Source of the DNA: Candidatus Krumholzibacteriia bacterium
Lineage (GTDB): Bacteria > Krumholzibacteriota > Krumholzibacteriia > WVZY01 > JAKEHA01
Assembly (NCBI GenBank): GCA_029865265.1
Contig: JAOUHG010000002.1
Location: 181,933-245,932 of the forward strand
DNA length: 64,000 nt
Direction: 5' to 3'
Made by a program: the position numbers and the translations under genes
Notes under the pieces: generated by a model
What the model was told of the DNA's origin: nothing
The model's input: the letters and a program-made list of their open reading frames with translations, nothing else
Databases searched by the model: none
Shown: positions 24,703-33,972 of the stretch, in pieces
Position numbering within the stretch: position 1 is the stretch's first letter
Layout: each line of letters opens with the position of its first letter

Positions 24703-25446
24703 CTAGTGAATCCCCATCCGGCCCATCAGGCCGTGGACCCCGAAGTATAACAGCACCCCCACGAGGGCCGTCACGGAATAACCTCGCTCCGGGTGCTGAT
24801 TGAACTCCGGCATGAGATCGGTGGCCGCAACGTAAAGCGCTATTCCACAAGAAATTGCAAGCCCGATCCCCTTGAAACCGCTCCCCACGGCCGACATGGT
24901 GGCCGCGCCCGCCAGGGTGGCCACCGCCAGCAGCCCCGCCGCATTGCGCGCGGCCAGTCGCCCCCGTCCCGAGGCGACCATCAGCGACGAGATGGTTACC
25001 CCCTCGGGGAGCTTGTGCAGCACCACGGCAAGTGCGACCAGAACACCGAGCGACGGCGTGACCATGAATCCGGAGGCGATGGCGACGCCGTCGAAGAACG
25101 AATGCAGCCCAAGACCGACGAGCGCGGTGATGCCCACGCTGGGCGCGACCACGTGCTCCTTGTGCGTCTCCTCGCCGAAGTGAAAGTGGGAGGTGAAGGT
25201 GTGTTCGAACAGATGCGCGAGCGCGTAGCCCACGAAGATCCACATCGGCGCATTCGAAACCAGCTCGATGCTGGCGGGCATGAGACTCACCAGCGCGGCG
25301 GCCAGGATGTAGCCCGCACCGAACGCGATCATATGGCTGAGGCGTTGCCGGGACAGCGTTCCGGGCAGGGTTGCGATAACGCCGCCCAGCACCGTCGCCA
25401 GCGCGGCAATCAGGGCGAAACAGGCGGTCCACAGCGTTGCGCTCAC
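24703..25446 (-). CDS. ZIP family metal transporter
   Basis: ZIP proteins import zinc and related divalent metals across the inner membrane. The 247 residues contain about eight membrane segments. The metal-site helices read HSFFDGVAIASGF and LHKLPEGVTISSL, the two hallmark His-containing segments, and a His-rich loop lies before them (HTFTSHFHFGEETHKEH). The start is a GTG overlapping the previous stop as GTGA; the much longer open frame that reaches upstream is the PP-loop gene read in another frame. Coupling to the PP-loop gene and closeness to cutA suggest linked zinc and thiol metabolism. Confidence 0.9.
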   Translation of the reverse strand: MSATLWTACFALIAALATVLGGVIATLPGTLSRQRLSHMIAFGAGYILAAALVSLMPASIELVSNAPMWIFVGYALAHLFEHTFTSHFHFGEETHKEHVVAPSVGITALVGLGLHSFFDGVAIASGFMVTPSLGVLVALAVVLHKLPEGVTISSLMVASGRGRLAARNAAGLLAVATLAGAATMSAVGSGFKGIGLAISCGIALYVAATDLMPEFNQHPERGYSVTALVGVLLYFGVHGLMGRMGIH

Positions 25447-26483
25447 AGGCGTACCCCCGCCAGGAATTCCTCCGCCGCCGGAACCACGTGCAGCGTGCGC
25501 GATACGGCCCCGCGGCATACCTCCACCGGCACCGTCTCGCGTGCGGGCGCACTCCCGTAGCGCGCGACGATCGCCGCCGCCGTCACCACGTCGTGATCGG
25601 CCGGTGCGCCGTGCGTAATCCCGGTCGGGCCGGTGGCCTCCGCCAGGCGCGCACGCCACGTGTCGCCCGCGTGCCTCTCGAGATAGCGGTTCTCCACTTC
25701 GTTGCGCCCCACGATCACCTTGACCCGGGGTGACAGGCGAAAGTGCCTTCCCACACCGAGCAGATGGATATCGTCCATGGTGATGTTTTCCGCCCCGCGA
25801 TTGCGCACCAGGTCGCGCAGACGTGCGGAGTAGCCCGCGTCCGCGAGGAAACAACAGCCTCCCCCGGGGGAGAGGAACCCTTCGAGCCCGTACTTGCGCG
25901 CCAGTGCGATCTGCGCGCGCCGGCCGCGACCGCTAAAGCCGTACAATCGCGCGCGGTCCACCCTGCCGTCCGCTTCGACCTCGGTGGGCGGCAGCAGGTG
26001 CGCCGACAACGGCCGCAGCAGCCGGCCCGCCAGCCTGGACTCGCGCTCGATCAAATCGATGGCCGCGCGCCGCTGTGAGAGCGGCCGTTGCCCAAGTACT
26101 TCGCCGGTGAACACGAAGTCCGCCCCCACCGATTCCATGTACGTCTTCGCGCGCCGCAGCATGAACAGCCGACAGTCGATGCACGGGTTCATGTGGGCGC
26201 CGTAGCCGTGCCGCGGCGCGAGCACCATGGGCAGGTAGTCCCGGGCCACGTCGACCAGTTCCACCCGGATGTCGTTCGCGGATGCCACGCGCAGGCCGGG
26301 GTTGGCGGTGGGGCGGTCGCGCCGGCCAACGCGGCTGCGATGCCCGGTGACACAGAAGCCGGTGACGAAATGCAGGCAGGTGACCTTGGCGCCGGCGTCG
26401 TGCACGGCCTTGGCGGCCAGCGCCGAATCCAGTCCTCCCGAGAGCAGTCCGATCCCGTGCGCCCGTCTGGTCATGGTAGCCAT
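25443..26483 (-). CDS. PP-loop ATPase, tRNA-thiouridylase-like (MnmA/ThiI-related)
   Basis: The 346 residues start with the ATP-binding PP-loop SGGLDS (15-20), used to activate a tRNA base or similar carbonyl for sulphur transfer. A MnmA-like MNPCIDCRLFML segment follows with Cys101 and Cys104, then FTGEVLGQRPLSQ and a GGGCCFL with Cys210 and Cys211. The C-terminal part (about 235-346; LLGVGRHFRLSPRVKVIVGRNE) resembles the NFACT-R-like module found in some such proteins. Three or four conserved-looking Cys could bind an iron-sulphur cluster. The exact tRNA target is unknown. A perfect -10 box lies so close upstream that the mRNA would be nearly leaderless. Confidence 0.8.
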   Translation of the reverse strand: MATMTRRAHGIGLLSGGLDSALAAKAVHDAGAKVTCLHFVTGFCVTGHRSRVGRRDRPTANPGLRVASANDIRVELVDVARDYLPMVLAPRHGYGAHMNPCIDCRLFMLRRAKTYMESVGADFVFTGEVLGQRPLSQRRAAIDLIERESRLAGRLLRPLSAHLLPPTEVEADGRVDRARLYGFSGRGRRAQIALARKYGLEGFLSPGGGCCFLADAGYSARLRDLVRNRGAENITMDDIHLLGVGRHFRLSPRVKVIVGRNEVENRYLERHAGDTWRARLAEATGPTGITHGAPADHDVVTAAAIVARYGSAPARETVPVEVCRGAVSRTLHVVPAAEEFLAGVRL

Positions 26484-26494
26484 CGAATCGTGTA

Positions 26495-26500
26495 ATTATA
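26495..26500 (-). promoter_or_regulatory. TATAAT -10 element upstream of the PP-loop gene
   Basis: A perfect TATAAT on the minus strand lies in an AT-rich island (26491-26520) unusual for this GC-rich window. Transcription would start near 26488, about five bases before the ATG, with no room for a ribosome site. The -35 is not clear; a TTGTAT with a 14-base spacer is the nearest. Confidence 0.4.
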
Positions 26501-26584
26501 TAAATAAAAGCAAGATACAACGACCGACGGGGTCAGAATACCCCACCCGGCGTGGCGGTGCAATGTGAAATCGGGTGCGCCCGG

Positions 26585-27556
26585 CTAGCGGGTGGCCGAG
26601 CGGATCTGGCTCAGGGCGTCACCGAGGAAGTCCGCCAGAATGTTGCAGCAGACCACGGTGAGAAAGATCATGAGCCCGGGAAACACGGCGATCCACGGGC
26701 AGTCGGACAGGTAGCTCTGGGCGTTCTGGAGCATGGCACCCCAGCTGGGCGTGGGCGGCTGCACACCGAAGCCCAGAAACGAGATCCCGCTCTCGATGAT
26801 GATGGCCTGCGCCAGTCCCAGCGTGACCGCCACCAGCACCGGCGCCGTGGTGTGCGGGAGCAGGTGCCGGAGCAGGATGCGGCGGTCGGGCAGCCCCAGG
26901 CTGCGCGCCGCGTCGACGAACTCGTGTTCGCGCGTGGTGATCACCACCGCGCGCACCAGACGCGCCACCTCCATCCATTGCGTGAAGCCGATCATCAGAC
27001 AGACCACCACGATGGAGGACCTGGGCGAGGCGATGCTCGCCACGAAGAGGATGACGAAGAACACGGGCACGGCGAGCATCAGATCCACCAGCCGCATCAG
27101 CACGTTGTCCACCCAGCCGGCGTAGTAGCCGGACACGCCCCCCACCGCTACCCCGATCACCAACGCCACCAGCATGGCCAGCAGTCCCACCGCGAGGGTG
27201 ATCCGCCCCCCGTGCATCACGCGCACGAAGATGTCGCGCCCCAGGTCGTCCGTGCCGAAGGGATGGTCAAGCGACGGCGTGAGGTACTGGGCCGTCAGGT
27301 CGATCTTGTCCTTGTCGTAGGGGCTCATCAGCGGCGCGAACACTGCGCCGAGGATGATGAGACTCATCACGATGAACGCGGCATACGCGAGCGGACTCCT
27401 CTTGAGCGCCAGCGAGAAGCTGTTGCGATCGCCGCGCGCGCCACTCGACGGAACCGGGCGGAACGGGTCGCGCAGCGGGTGTACCGTCTGCACCGAGACC
27501 GTCCGCGGCCGGCGCTCCTTAGCGGGCGAATCTAATGCGGGGGTCAAGAACGCCAT
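26585..27556 (-). CDS. Dipeptide/oligopeptide ABC transporter permease, DppC type
   Basis: This 323-residue inner-membrane permease subunit has an N-terminal cytoplasmic tail, a first helix near residue 60 (AYAAFIVMSLIILGAVFAPLMSPY) and the DppC signature HPFGTDDLGRDIFVRVMHGGR. Five more helices follow, with the EAA-type loop that contacts the ATPase (EHEFVDAARSLGLPDRRILLRHLLPH). It overlaps the dppB gene by 38 bases, and the exact start is uncertain because no ribosome site is clear. A 101-base gap separates its stop from the PP-loop gene. No ATPase gene is nearby. Confidence 0.92.
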   Translation of the reverse strand: MAFLTPALDSPAKERRPRTVSVQTVHPLRDPFRPVPSSGARGDRNSFSLALKRSPLAYAAFIVMSLIILGAVFAPLMSPYDKDKIDLTAQYLTPSLDHPFGTDDLGRDIFVRVMHGGRITLAVGLLAMLVALVIGVAVGGVSGYYAGWVDNVLMRLVDLMLAVPVFFVILFVASIASPRSSIVVVCLMIGFTQWMEVARLVRAVVITTREHEFVDAARSLGLPDRRILLRHLLPHTTAPVLVAVTLGLAQAIIIESGISFLGFGVQPPTPSWGAMLQNAQSYLSDCPWIAVFPGLMIFLTVVCCNILADFLGDALSQIRSATR

Positions 27557-28484
27557 AGATGGTATCCGCGATCAGGTTGAGCAGTGCAATCAGCGCCGAC
27601 GCGATGAAGATGATCCCCATCAGGCGCGTGTAGTCCTGCCGCAGCAGGCCGTCGTAGAACAGCCGCCCCATGCCCGGCCATGCGAAGATGGTCTCGGTGA
27701 TAATCGACCCGGTGAACAGCGCGGGCAGGTTGAGCGCGATCACGGTGAGTACCGGAATCGCCGCGTTGCGCACGGCGTGCCGGAAGACCACGCTGCTCGC
27801 GGACGCTCCCTTGGCCCGCGCCACGTTGATGTAGTTGCGCGACAACACATCGGAGAGGCTCGCGCGCATGTAGCGGCTCCAGCTGGCGATGAACAGCAGT
27901 GACAACACCAGTGCCGGCATGATGAGGTGCCGGAGGTGGTCGACCACCGAGAACGGTACACCCAGCGAGATCATCCCCGTCGACGGCAGCAGGCGCCACT
28001 TCACCGTGAACAGCATCATCGACATCAGGCCCAGCCAGAATACCGGGATCGAGATGCCGAGCAGGGTGACCAACATGATCACTGAATCGAACTTGGTGTA
28101 GCGCTTGAGCGCGGCCACCACGCCGCCGGAGAGTCCGAACAGGAAGGCCAGCACGAAGGCGGCCCCCATCAGCTCCACCGTGGCGGGCAAACGCTGCCAG
28201 ATCATGCGCAGCACCGGTTCGCCGGTAACGTGCGAGTGGCCGAAGTCGCCGTGGAGCACCACGCGCTTGAGCCACATGCCGTATTGCACCAGCACCGGCC
28301 GGTCGAAGCCGAAGTTGGCCCGGATGCGCGCCACGTCGTCGGGCCCGACCATGGGGTTTTCCACCATCATGCCGGCCGGCCCCCCGGGCACGGCCTGCAT
28401 CAGTGCAAAACAGATGAGGGACACGAGCAGGACGAGCGGGATCACCGCCAGCGAACGCCGAATGAAGAAACGGAACATTCCCAT
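27519..28484 (-). CDS. Dipeptide/oligopeptide ABC transporter permease, DppB type
   Basis: This 321-residue permease has six membrane helices, the DppB N-terminus (FFIRRSLAVIPLVLLVSLICFALM) and VPGGPAGM after it. The EAA-type ATPase-contact loop is present (NYINVARAKGASASSVVFRHAVRNA), as is the conserved TETIFAWPGMGRLFYDGLLRQDY segment. It would pair with the DppC-type subunit to move peptides through the inner membrane. The start is the first ATG of MGMF; a second ATG two codons later is possible. It follows the binding-protein gene by 158 bases. Confidence 0.93.
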   Translation of the reverse strand: MGMFRFFIRRSLAVIPLVLLVSLICFALMQAVPGGPAGMMVENPMVGPDDVARIRANFGFDRPVLVQYGMWLKRVVLHGDFGHSHVTGEPVLRMIWQRLPATVELMGAAFVLAFLFGLSGGVVAALKRYTKFDSVIMLVTLLGISIPVFWLGLMSMMLFTVKWRLLPSTGMISLGVPFSVVDHLRHLIMPALVLSLLFIASWSRYMRASLSDVLSRNYINVARAKGASASSVVFRHAVRNAAIPVLTVIALNLPALFTGSIITETIFAWPGMGRLFYDGLLRQDYTRLMGIIFIASALIALLNLIADTIYGVLDPRIRFAR

Positions 28485-28642
28485 AACGTAATTATTTGCA
28501 ATGGTTTAAAGCTCTGCCCCATCCCCCTGCCGCAGTCCCCCACTCCGGGACAGCGATTTCTGTACCAATCGGGGCCCCGGGGCGGGAAAAGCGGAAACCG
28601 GAGGGACTCGCCGGGCACACCCGGGTCGAAGCGGGAACGCGG

Positions 28643-30334
28643 TCAGCGCGCCGATACCTGGGACGCGGGATCGGCCAGGTACCAATCGGCGGCGTTCCAG
28701 GTGTCCGCGGACTGGGTGGCGTTGGGGCGGAAGTTGCGCAGGCGCTCGGTAACCGGGTCGATGGCGGTGTACCAGAACAGCGGAATCACCGGCACCTCAT
28801 CGACGAGGATCTCCTGCACGCGGCGATACAGCTCTTCGCGGCGCGCCCCGTCGGTTTCGGTCCCCGCCCGGTCGAGCATCGCGGTGAGCTCCTCGTGCAC
28901 GAAGCGGGGGTGATTCTGGCCGTTGGGCGGGATGCTCCCCGCGGCGTAGAGCGCCTCGCGACGCGACGGGCCGGGTGACGAGAGCCAGGCGTACATCGCG
29001 ATGTCGAAGGTGCCGCGCTTGAGCACGCCGCCGTCTTCGTAGGTTCCGTAGAGAACGGTGGGCCCGTAGTTCTCGATGGCGAGGTCGATTCCCACCGCGC
29101 GATACTGGTCGCGCAGCACCAGTTCGGTGCGCTCGCGGTTGGGCTGGCCGGAACTGGCCGATATGGTCAGGCGCAACTCCTTGCCGTCGCGCTCGAGGAT
29201 GCCGTTTCCGTCGTCGTCCCGCCATCCCGCTTCGCGCAGCAGCCGCCGTGCCTGCGCCGGGTCGTACCCGGCACGCTGTGCGGCCTCGTGTGAGTAGTAG
29301 CGCGATTGCTCGAACTCATCCAGCGCGGCCACCCGCACCAGCCCGTTGTAGATGCGCTCCGCGATCTCCGCCTTGTTGGTGGCGTACATCAACGCGCGCC
29401 GCACGCGCACATCGCGCAGCACCTCGTGCTCGGTATTGAGATCCAGGTGCTCGTACATGAGCATGGGTGTGCGGTAGACACGTATGCCGTCGATGGCGTC
29501 GAGCTGGGAGATGTAGCTGATGTTGGCGTTGTCAAACATGTCGATCTCACCGGTCTTGAGCTGCACCAGCAGCGCGTTCTCGGTGGGTACGAACTTGAAG
29601 ATGATGGCGTCCAGGTGCGGTCCCTCGCCGTAGTAGTCCCGGTTGGCCACCAGCACCAGATGCGACCCCGGCGCCCAGCTCTCGAAACGGAACGGCCCCG
29701 AGCCCACCGGGGCGCGGTGGTAGGCGGCGGACTGGAAGCGTGCACCCCGGCTGGTGCGCAACAGGTGCTCCGGAAGCACCGACTCGTCGTAGAAGGTCTC
29801 GCTTGCGAAGTCGGGGTACGGGCGCTTGAGCCGAAACACCACCGTGTGGTCGTCGGGCGTTGCCAGCGACGCGACCACGTCCCAGCCCTCGCGCGACTCC
29901 ACGTTGACATCCGGATCCATGATGATTTCGAGGGTGAACCTGACGTCGCGGCTGGTGACCGGCATCCCGTCGTGCCAGCGGGCGTCCTTGCGCAGGTGGT
30001 AGGTGTACTCCAGGTGGTCCGCGGAAACACCGCCGTTCTCCACGGTGGGAATCTCCTCGATCAGGTCCGGCACCAGCTCGTAGCGGTCGTTGTACTTGAC
30101 GAACTTCGAGAAGATGAGGTTGCAGACCATGTTGTTGGTCGCCATGGAGTTGAGTATCTCGCTGAGGATCTCCGGCTCCTGCTGGACCCCGATGACCACG
30201 CGGCCGCCGGCCTTCGGGCCGGAGGTGGTGTCCGCGGCGGCGCCCGGGGAGGCATTGCGGGACGCACCCGGGTCGGGGGCGGAACACGCAAGCGCGAGGC
30301 CGCAGAAGAGCGCAACGATCCCTGGACGGTGCAT
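28643..30334 (-). CDS. Peptide-binding lipoprotein of an ABC transporter (SBP_bac_5 type)
   Basis: The 563-residue protein is the periplasmic binding component feeding the two permeases downstream. A lipoprotein signal ends at LALAC (Cys17), followed by an Ala/Ser/Gly linker. Family-5 solute-binding segments come next: GGRVVIGVQQEPEILSEIL, LRKDARWHDGMPVTSRDVRFTLE, VGSGPFRFESWAPGSHLVLVANRDYY and DVRVRRALMYATNKAEIAERI. The lipobox fixes the start at 30334; the longer frame from 30424 reads through the trxA terminator. Peptide specificity is unknown. No ATPase is encoded near. Confidence 0.92.
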   Translation of the reverse strand: MHRPGIVALFCGLALACSAPDPGASRNASPGAAADTTSGPKAGGRVVIGVQQEPEILSEILNSMATNNMVCNLIFSKFVKYNDRYELVPDLIEEIPTVENGGVSADHLEYTYHLRKDARWHDGMPVTSRDVRFTLEIIMDPDVNVESREGWDVVASLATPDDHTVVFRLKRPYPDFASETFYDESVLPEHLLRTSRGARFQSAAYHRAPVGSGPFRFESWAPGSHLVLVANRDYYGEGPHLDAIIFKFVPTENALLVQLKTGEIDMFDNANISYISQLDAIDGIRVYRTPMLMYEHLDLNTEHEVLRDVRVRRALMYATNKAEIAERIYNGLVRVAALDEFEQSRYYSHEAAQRAGYDPAQARRLLREAGWRDDDGNGILERDGKELRLTISASSGQPNRERTELVLRDQYRAVGIDLAIENYGPTVLYGTYEDGGVLKRGTFDIAMYAWLSSPGPSRREALYAAGSIPPNGQNHPRFVHEELTAMLDRAGTETDGARREELYRRVQEILVDEVPVIPLFWYTAIDPVTERLRNFRPNATQSADTWNAADWYLADPASQVSAR

Positions 30335-30390
30335 ACCTGGCGGTTTGCTGCAAGAAGCACGCCGCAGGGGCTGGCGCCGGCACCCGGCAT

Positions 30391-30421
30391 AAAGAAAAAA
30401 GGCCGGCCCGAAGGCCGGCCT
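30391..30421 (-). terminator. Rho-independent terminator of trxA
   Basis: On the minus strand a perfect nine-base stem (30413-30421 with 30400-30408) closed by TTCG is followed by an eight-of-nine T tail. It lies 25 bases after the trxA stop and just before the binding-protein gene. Confidence 0.93.
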
Positions 30422-30445
30422 CACAAACGCTCGTATGTGGCCCGG

Positions 30446-30775
30446 TCAGTTCCGGATGGCCGCGTCGATCTTGCCAGTCAGCGCCTGCTTGGGCTGGGCT
30501 CCGATGATCCGGGCGACTTCCTCGCCGTTCTTGAAGATCATGAGGGTGGGAATGCTCATGATCCCGTAGCGCGACGCCACACCCTGGTTGTCATCGGTGT
30601 TGACCTTGCCGACCTTGAGCCTGCCGTCGTACTCGCTGGAGATCTCGGCGACGATGGGCGCAACCATGCGGCACGGGGCGCACCACGGCGCCCAGAAGTC
30701 GACCAGCACGGGCTTGTCAGACTTCAGCACCTCGGCTTCAAAGTTGGCATCGGTGAATTCGAATTCCTTGGACAT
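30446..30775 (-). CDS. trxA: Thioredoxin
   Basis: Thioredoxin reduces disulphides in cytoplasmic proteins. The 109 residues contain the active site WCAPC (Cys32 and Cys35), the preceding VDFWAPW, the conserved [23 protein letters not shown] with its cis-proline, and a helical end. Size and spacing are those of classic thioredoxin 1. AGGAGG lies six bases before the ATG. It is transcribed alone, divergent from the rhomboid gene, and ends at a strong hairpin terminator. Confidence 0.97.
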   Translation of the reverse strand: MSKEFEFTDANFEAEVLKSDKPVLVDFWAPWCAPCRMVAPIVAEISSEYDGRLKVGKVNTDDNQGVASRYGIMSIPTLMIFKNGEEVARIIGAQPKQALTGKIDAAIRN

Positions 30776-31038
30776 CCGCTCCTCCTGAAGATCAGTCTCT
30801 TGGATGATAGGTTCGATAATTGGTCCGGCGAGGTGTTCTCCCGCTCCAAAACGATTCTGGTCCGGCCAGTATCCCCGGTATCCCGGATCGTGTAAAGGGC
30901 TTTTGAACCCGCGTACGGCCCGTGAGACGGCCCCGGGGGCTCGACCTTACACCTGCTTCTGAGACGCCCGGCGCCGCAGCGCTTGCCGCGGTGGCGCACC
31001 TGCGTGTATCTTGTGATGGCGGCTGCGAGCCCGATCAC

Positions 31039-31839
31039 ATGAGTCCCTACTCCTACCGACCATCGCCACCCTTTTCCGGACCCGGGTTCCTGGGCACCGC
31101 GGTAGGCCGCATCATCGTTGCCAACCTGGCGGTGTTCTTCCTCCAGAACCTGATTCCCCCGCTGACCGCGTACCTCGCCCTCACCCCCAAGCTGGTGGTA
31201 CAACGGGGCTTCGTCTGGCAGATCGTCACCTACATGTTCCTGCACGGCGGGTTCTGGCACCTGTTCTTCAACATGCTGGTGCTGTGGTTCTTCGGCAACA
31301 TGGTGGAGTCGGTGTGGGGCGCGCGGCGCTTCCTGCGCTACTACATCTGGTGCGGAATCGGCGGCGGGCTGCTGCACATGGCGCTCGAGTACAATGCGAG
31401 CGTGGTGGGTGCGAGCGGCGCCATCTTCGGTGTGTATCTGGCCACGGCCATGCTCTTTCCCGACGCCCAGGTCATGCTCTACTTCCTGATCCCGGTCAAG
31501 GTGAAGTACTTCGTGATGGGTCTGGCGGTTCTGCAGCTGGCGCAGGGAATCTCGGGGCCGTCGGGGGTCGCCTACTTCGCGCACATGGGCGGCATGCTGG
31601 CCGGCCTGTTGTTCTTCCGGCACGACATTGCGCGGCGGCTCAAGTTCGCCAGCGGACCGCAGCGCAAGTGGAAGGAATACGTGGCAGAGGAACGGCGCCG
31701 CGACGAGGCGCGCCCGGAGGACAACATCGACTCAATACTGGACAAGATTTCGGCGAAGGGCTACGACAACCTCACGCCCACCGAAAAGCGCATTCTGGAA
31801 AACTACAGCCGCCAGCGGCCGGACGACTCCAGCAACTAG
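31039..31839 (+). CDS. Rhomboid family intramembrane serine protease
   Basis: Rhomboids cut membrane proteins within the bilayer. This 267-residue protein has six helices, the HGGFWHLFFNMLVLWFFG loop-1 region, catalytic Ser126 in GASGAIFG and catalytic His182 in AHMGGMLAG. A charged cytoplasmic tail of about 70 residues follows and ends in DSILDKISAKGYDNLTPTEKRIL, a short helical motif common in rhomboids of related phyla. The start at MSPYSYRP is used, since the 39 residues before it look non-coding; no strong ribosome site is seen. Its stop overlaps the convergent DUF4446 stop by four bases. Confidence 0.9.
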   Translation: MSPYSYRPSPPFSGPGFLGTAVGRIIVANLAVFFLQNLIPPLTAYLALTPKLVVQRGFVWQIVTYMFLHGGFWHLFFNMLVLWFFGNMVESVWGARRFLRYYIWCGIGGGLLHMALEYNASVVGASGAIFGVYLATAMLFPDAQVMLYFLIPVKVKYFVMGLAVLQLAQGISGPSGVAYFAHMGGMLAGLLFFRHDIARRLKFASGPQRKWKEYVAEERRRDEARPEDNIDSILDKISAKGYDNLTPTEKRILENYSRQRPDDSSN

Positions 31840-32306
31840 TTGCCGTTTTTGCTGGCGGCGCCGAGCGCCTCTTTCTCCTCATCGCCCAGGGGACGGGCGG
31901 GTTCACCGGAGCGGATTTCGACCGCGTAGCCACGCGCAAAGTTGGTTCCCACCAGATTCGAAATCAGGATGCCGTTCTTGTTTTCGTCGAGCAGGCACAG
32001 CGAGTAGCTCTGCTGTCCCGCGACCCCGTCGAACGCGTTGTAGCGCACGATGCCCAGGCGCTTGAAGTGGCTGCGCGCCTCGATGTTGGCCGCTTCCATG
32101 GCCGCCTTGAGTACGGCGACGTCCTGCTGGTTGGACTCCACCGCGCGCAGCAGGGTCGGCAGCGTGTCCACGCTGGACGCGTCGCCCTGCGAAACCCACG
32201 AGAAACGGCGCGACATCTTTTGCACCCCGGCGAAGGCAATGCCCCCGATAACGAGAGCGGCCAGCGCGATTGCGCCGGTGGTGTATACCAGAACGTTCGT
32301 ATCCAT
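31836..32306 (-). CDS. DUF4446 family membrane-anchored protein
   Basis: The 156 residues have an N-terminal membrane helix (about 5-28) and a coiled-coil-prone stretch (LPTLLRAVESNQQDVAVLKAAMEA). A conserved C-terminal domain follows with HFKRLGIVRYNAFDGVAGQQSYSL and LLDENKNGILISNLVG, the core of DUF4446. The family's function is unknown; it is best known from spore-forming Firmicutes, so its presence in a diderm is notable. A TTG eight codons upstream is possible, but MDTNVLVY is the natural start. It is convergent with the rhomboid gene. Confidence 0.85.
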   Translation of the reverse strand: MDTNVLVYTTGAIALAALVIGGIAFAGVQKMSRRFSWVSQGDASSVDTLPTLLRAVESNQQDVAVLKAAMEAANIEARSHFKRLGIVRYNAFDGVAGQQSYSLCLLDENKNGILISNLVGTNFARGYAVEIRSGEPARPLGDEEKEALGAASKNGN

Positions 32307-32424
32307 GCCCTGCGAGACCCCCTGCGGCAAGTTGATGGGCGAATCAGCGGCGAAGCCTAATACGGGGCTCGCGGACCTGTAAACATGAATGTGGGGTCGG
32401 CAGTGGCGGCCTGGAACCGCGCCG

Positions 32425-33855
32425 CTAGCTTCGCACCTCCACGGTGAAGGTCACCCGGGCGGAGCCCTTTGCGGCCACCGGCACGGCGAAGCGCACCCGG
32501 GTGGCGGTCTCTTTCTCGTACTCGTGCGATGCCTGGGTGATGGACCAGTCCCCGTTCAGGTTCTCCACCAAGGCCACGGTGATGGCCTCGTCCTTGTGGT
32601 TGCGCACGTCGATCTGGTACGAGGACCGGTACAGGTGGCCGCTGGACAGGACCTCGAAGCTGGTCTGCTTGCGCTCGGCAACCACGTCGAAGGCATCACC
32701 CATCTTGACACGGACGGTCTCGTTCTCGGGGGTGTGGTCGATGCGGTCCTCGCCGGTGAACTGCAGCGCGTCCTTCGAGTCCTTCTTGTACACGCGCACC
32801 ACGCCCTTGGGCAGCGGCATGCCCATGCCATTCTTTTTCGTGTTGTCCAGCGCAAGATACACCCCCACCTTGGGCTTCTCGAGGATTTCGTTGCGCGCGT
32901 ACCAGTACCCACCCTGCGGCTCGACCACGAACGACTTCTTCACCCCCACGTTCTCTGCCGACAACAGCGTGATCTGCTTGGTCTGATTGTCCTTGATGGT
33001 GGCCTTGCGCTCGAGGGTGTACAGGTGGTACTCGAAGAAACTCTCCTCGGCAAACTGGGCCATGCTGAGTTCCTCGGCCCGGCCACCGCGAACGTGCATG
33101 TCGGTGCCGGTCTTGAATTCCGGCCGCACGCGGTTCACGTCACCCGCCACCAGCTTGAGGCCGGCGTTCTCGTAGGTGGCACCGCTGTGGTTCTCGATAG
33201 TGACCCAGCCGGTCAGGTCGATGTTCTTGTCGTCGGACGACAGCACCAGCACGTAGTCTGCCTTCCAGCCGATACCACCGGTGAGATAACTCGCCTCCAC
33301 GGTCTGTCGGGGGCGCTTGCTGTCCAGCAGCCACACCAGCGATGGTCTGGAAATGAGTCCCTCGGGCAGCGACGGCAGGATGATGCGGCCCGACGGGTTG
33401 ATGGCGATACGCCCGTCCTCCATTTCGTAGACCCACCCCTCCTGGTTGCCGATGAGTTTTGCGCGCACCGTCTCGGTGGATCCATCCTCGCGCTCTTTGA
33501 ACAACTCCACCGTCTGCCCCAGGTATTTCTCCATCAGGCGCGACGGCGATATCAGGTCGTACTCAAAGTTCTGCTCCAGCACGGAGAGCGCGGACGGCGC
33601 GTCGAGCGAAACGATGTGCACCGAGGTGGGGTCGATCTGCGCAGCGACGCCCTCGAACCACAGGTTCTGCGCACCGGTGGCGAGTGTCACCGCGCGCACG
33701 TCCTTCACCAGGCCCAGGTTGTCGTTGTAGATGGTGATACTGATGGACTTCTGGTCGGCAGTGGTGCTGCGGCTGTCGGCGGCAGTAGCACCGCCGCCGG
33801 TCGCAAGCGTCGCGACGAGGGTGGCAACGGCGGCGTAGTATGCGGACGTGTTCAT
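32425..33855 (-). CDS. Exported DUF4139 domain protein
   Basis: This 476-residue protein has a signal peptide ending near TAADS and then the two-part beta-rich DUF4139 architecture. The N-terminal part is SITIYNDNLGLVKDVRAVTL with LWFEGVAAQIDPTSVHI. The C-terminal part begins at ASYLTGGIGWKADYVLVLSSDDKNIDLTGWVTIENHSGATYENAGLKLVAGDV and runs to TFTVEVRS. The family is widespread in environmental bacteria with unknown role, probably in the envelope. AGGAGG lies nine bases before the ATG. It follows tRNA-Leu on the same strand, beyond a terminator. Confidence 0.86.
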   Translation of the reverse strand: MNTSAYYAAVATLVATLATGGGATAADSRSTTADQKSISITIYNDNLGLVKDVRAVTLATGAQNLWFEGVAAQIDPTSVHIVSLDAPSALSVLEQNFEYDLISPSRLMEKYLGQTVELFKEREDGSTETVRAKLIGNQEGWVYEMEDGRIAINPSGRIILPSLPEGLISRPSLVWLLDSKRPRQTVEASYLTGGIGWKADYVLVLSSDDKNIDLTGWVTIENHSGATYENAGLKLVAGDVNRVRPEFKTGTDMHVRGGRAEELSMAQFAEESFFEYHLYTLERKATIKDNQTKQITLLSAENVGVKKSFVVEPQGGYWYARNEILEKPKVGVYLALDNTKKNGMGMPLPKGVVRVYKKDSKDALQFTGEDRIDHTPENETVRVKMGDAFDVVAERKQTSFEVLSSGHLYRSSYQIDVRNHKDEAITVALVENLNGDWSITQASHEYEKETATRVRFAVPVAAKGSARVTFTVEVRS

Positions 33856-33889
33856 TGGGCTTGCCTCCTGTGGAAACCCGGGGCGGAAC

Positions 33890-33921
33890 GGAAAACGGGA
33901 CGCCTGTCTCCAAGCGTCCCG
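33890..33921 (-). terminator. Rho-independent terminator after tRNA-Leu
   Basis: On the minus strand a ten-base stem (33911-33920 with 33897-33906, one G-U pair) is capped by a GAGA tetraloop and followed by GTTTTCC. It lies about 50 bases after the tRNA 3' end and before the DUF4139 start, so it should end the secG-tRNA transcript. Confidence 0.75.
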
Positions 33922-33972
33922 TCAGTATATACCCGCTGCGGCGAAAACGATCCACCGCGCGATTTCGTGGTG

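Noticed and set aside
24703..25854. A 383-residue fusion of a PP-loop domain and a ZIP transporter
   Set aside because: The upstream part is the PP-loop gene read in the wrong frame. The GTG at 25446 overlapping its stop gives a normal 247-residue ZIP protein.
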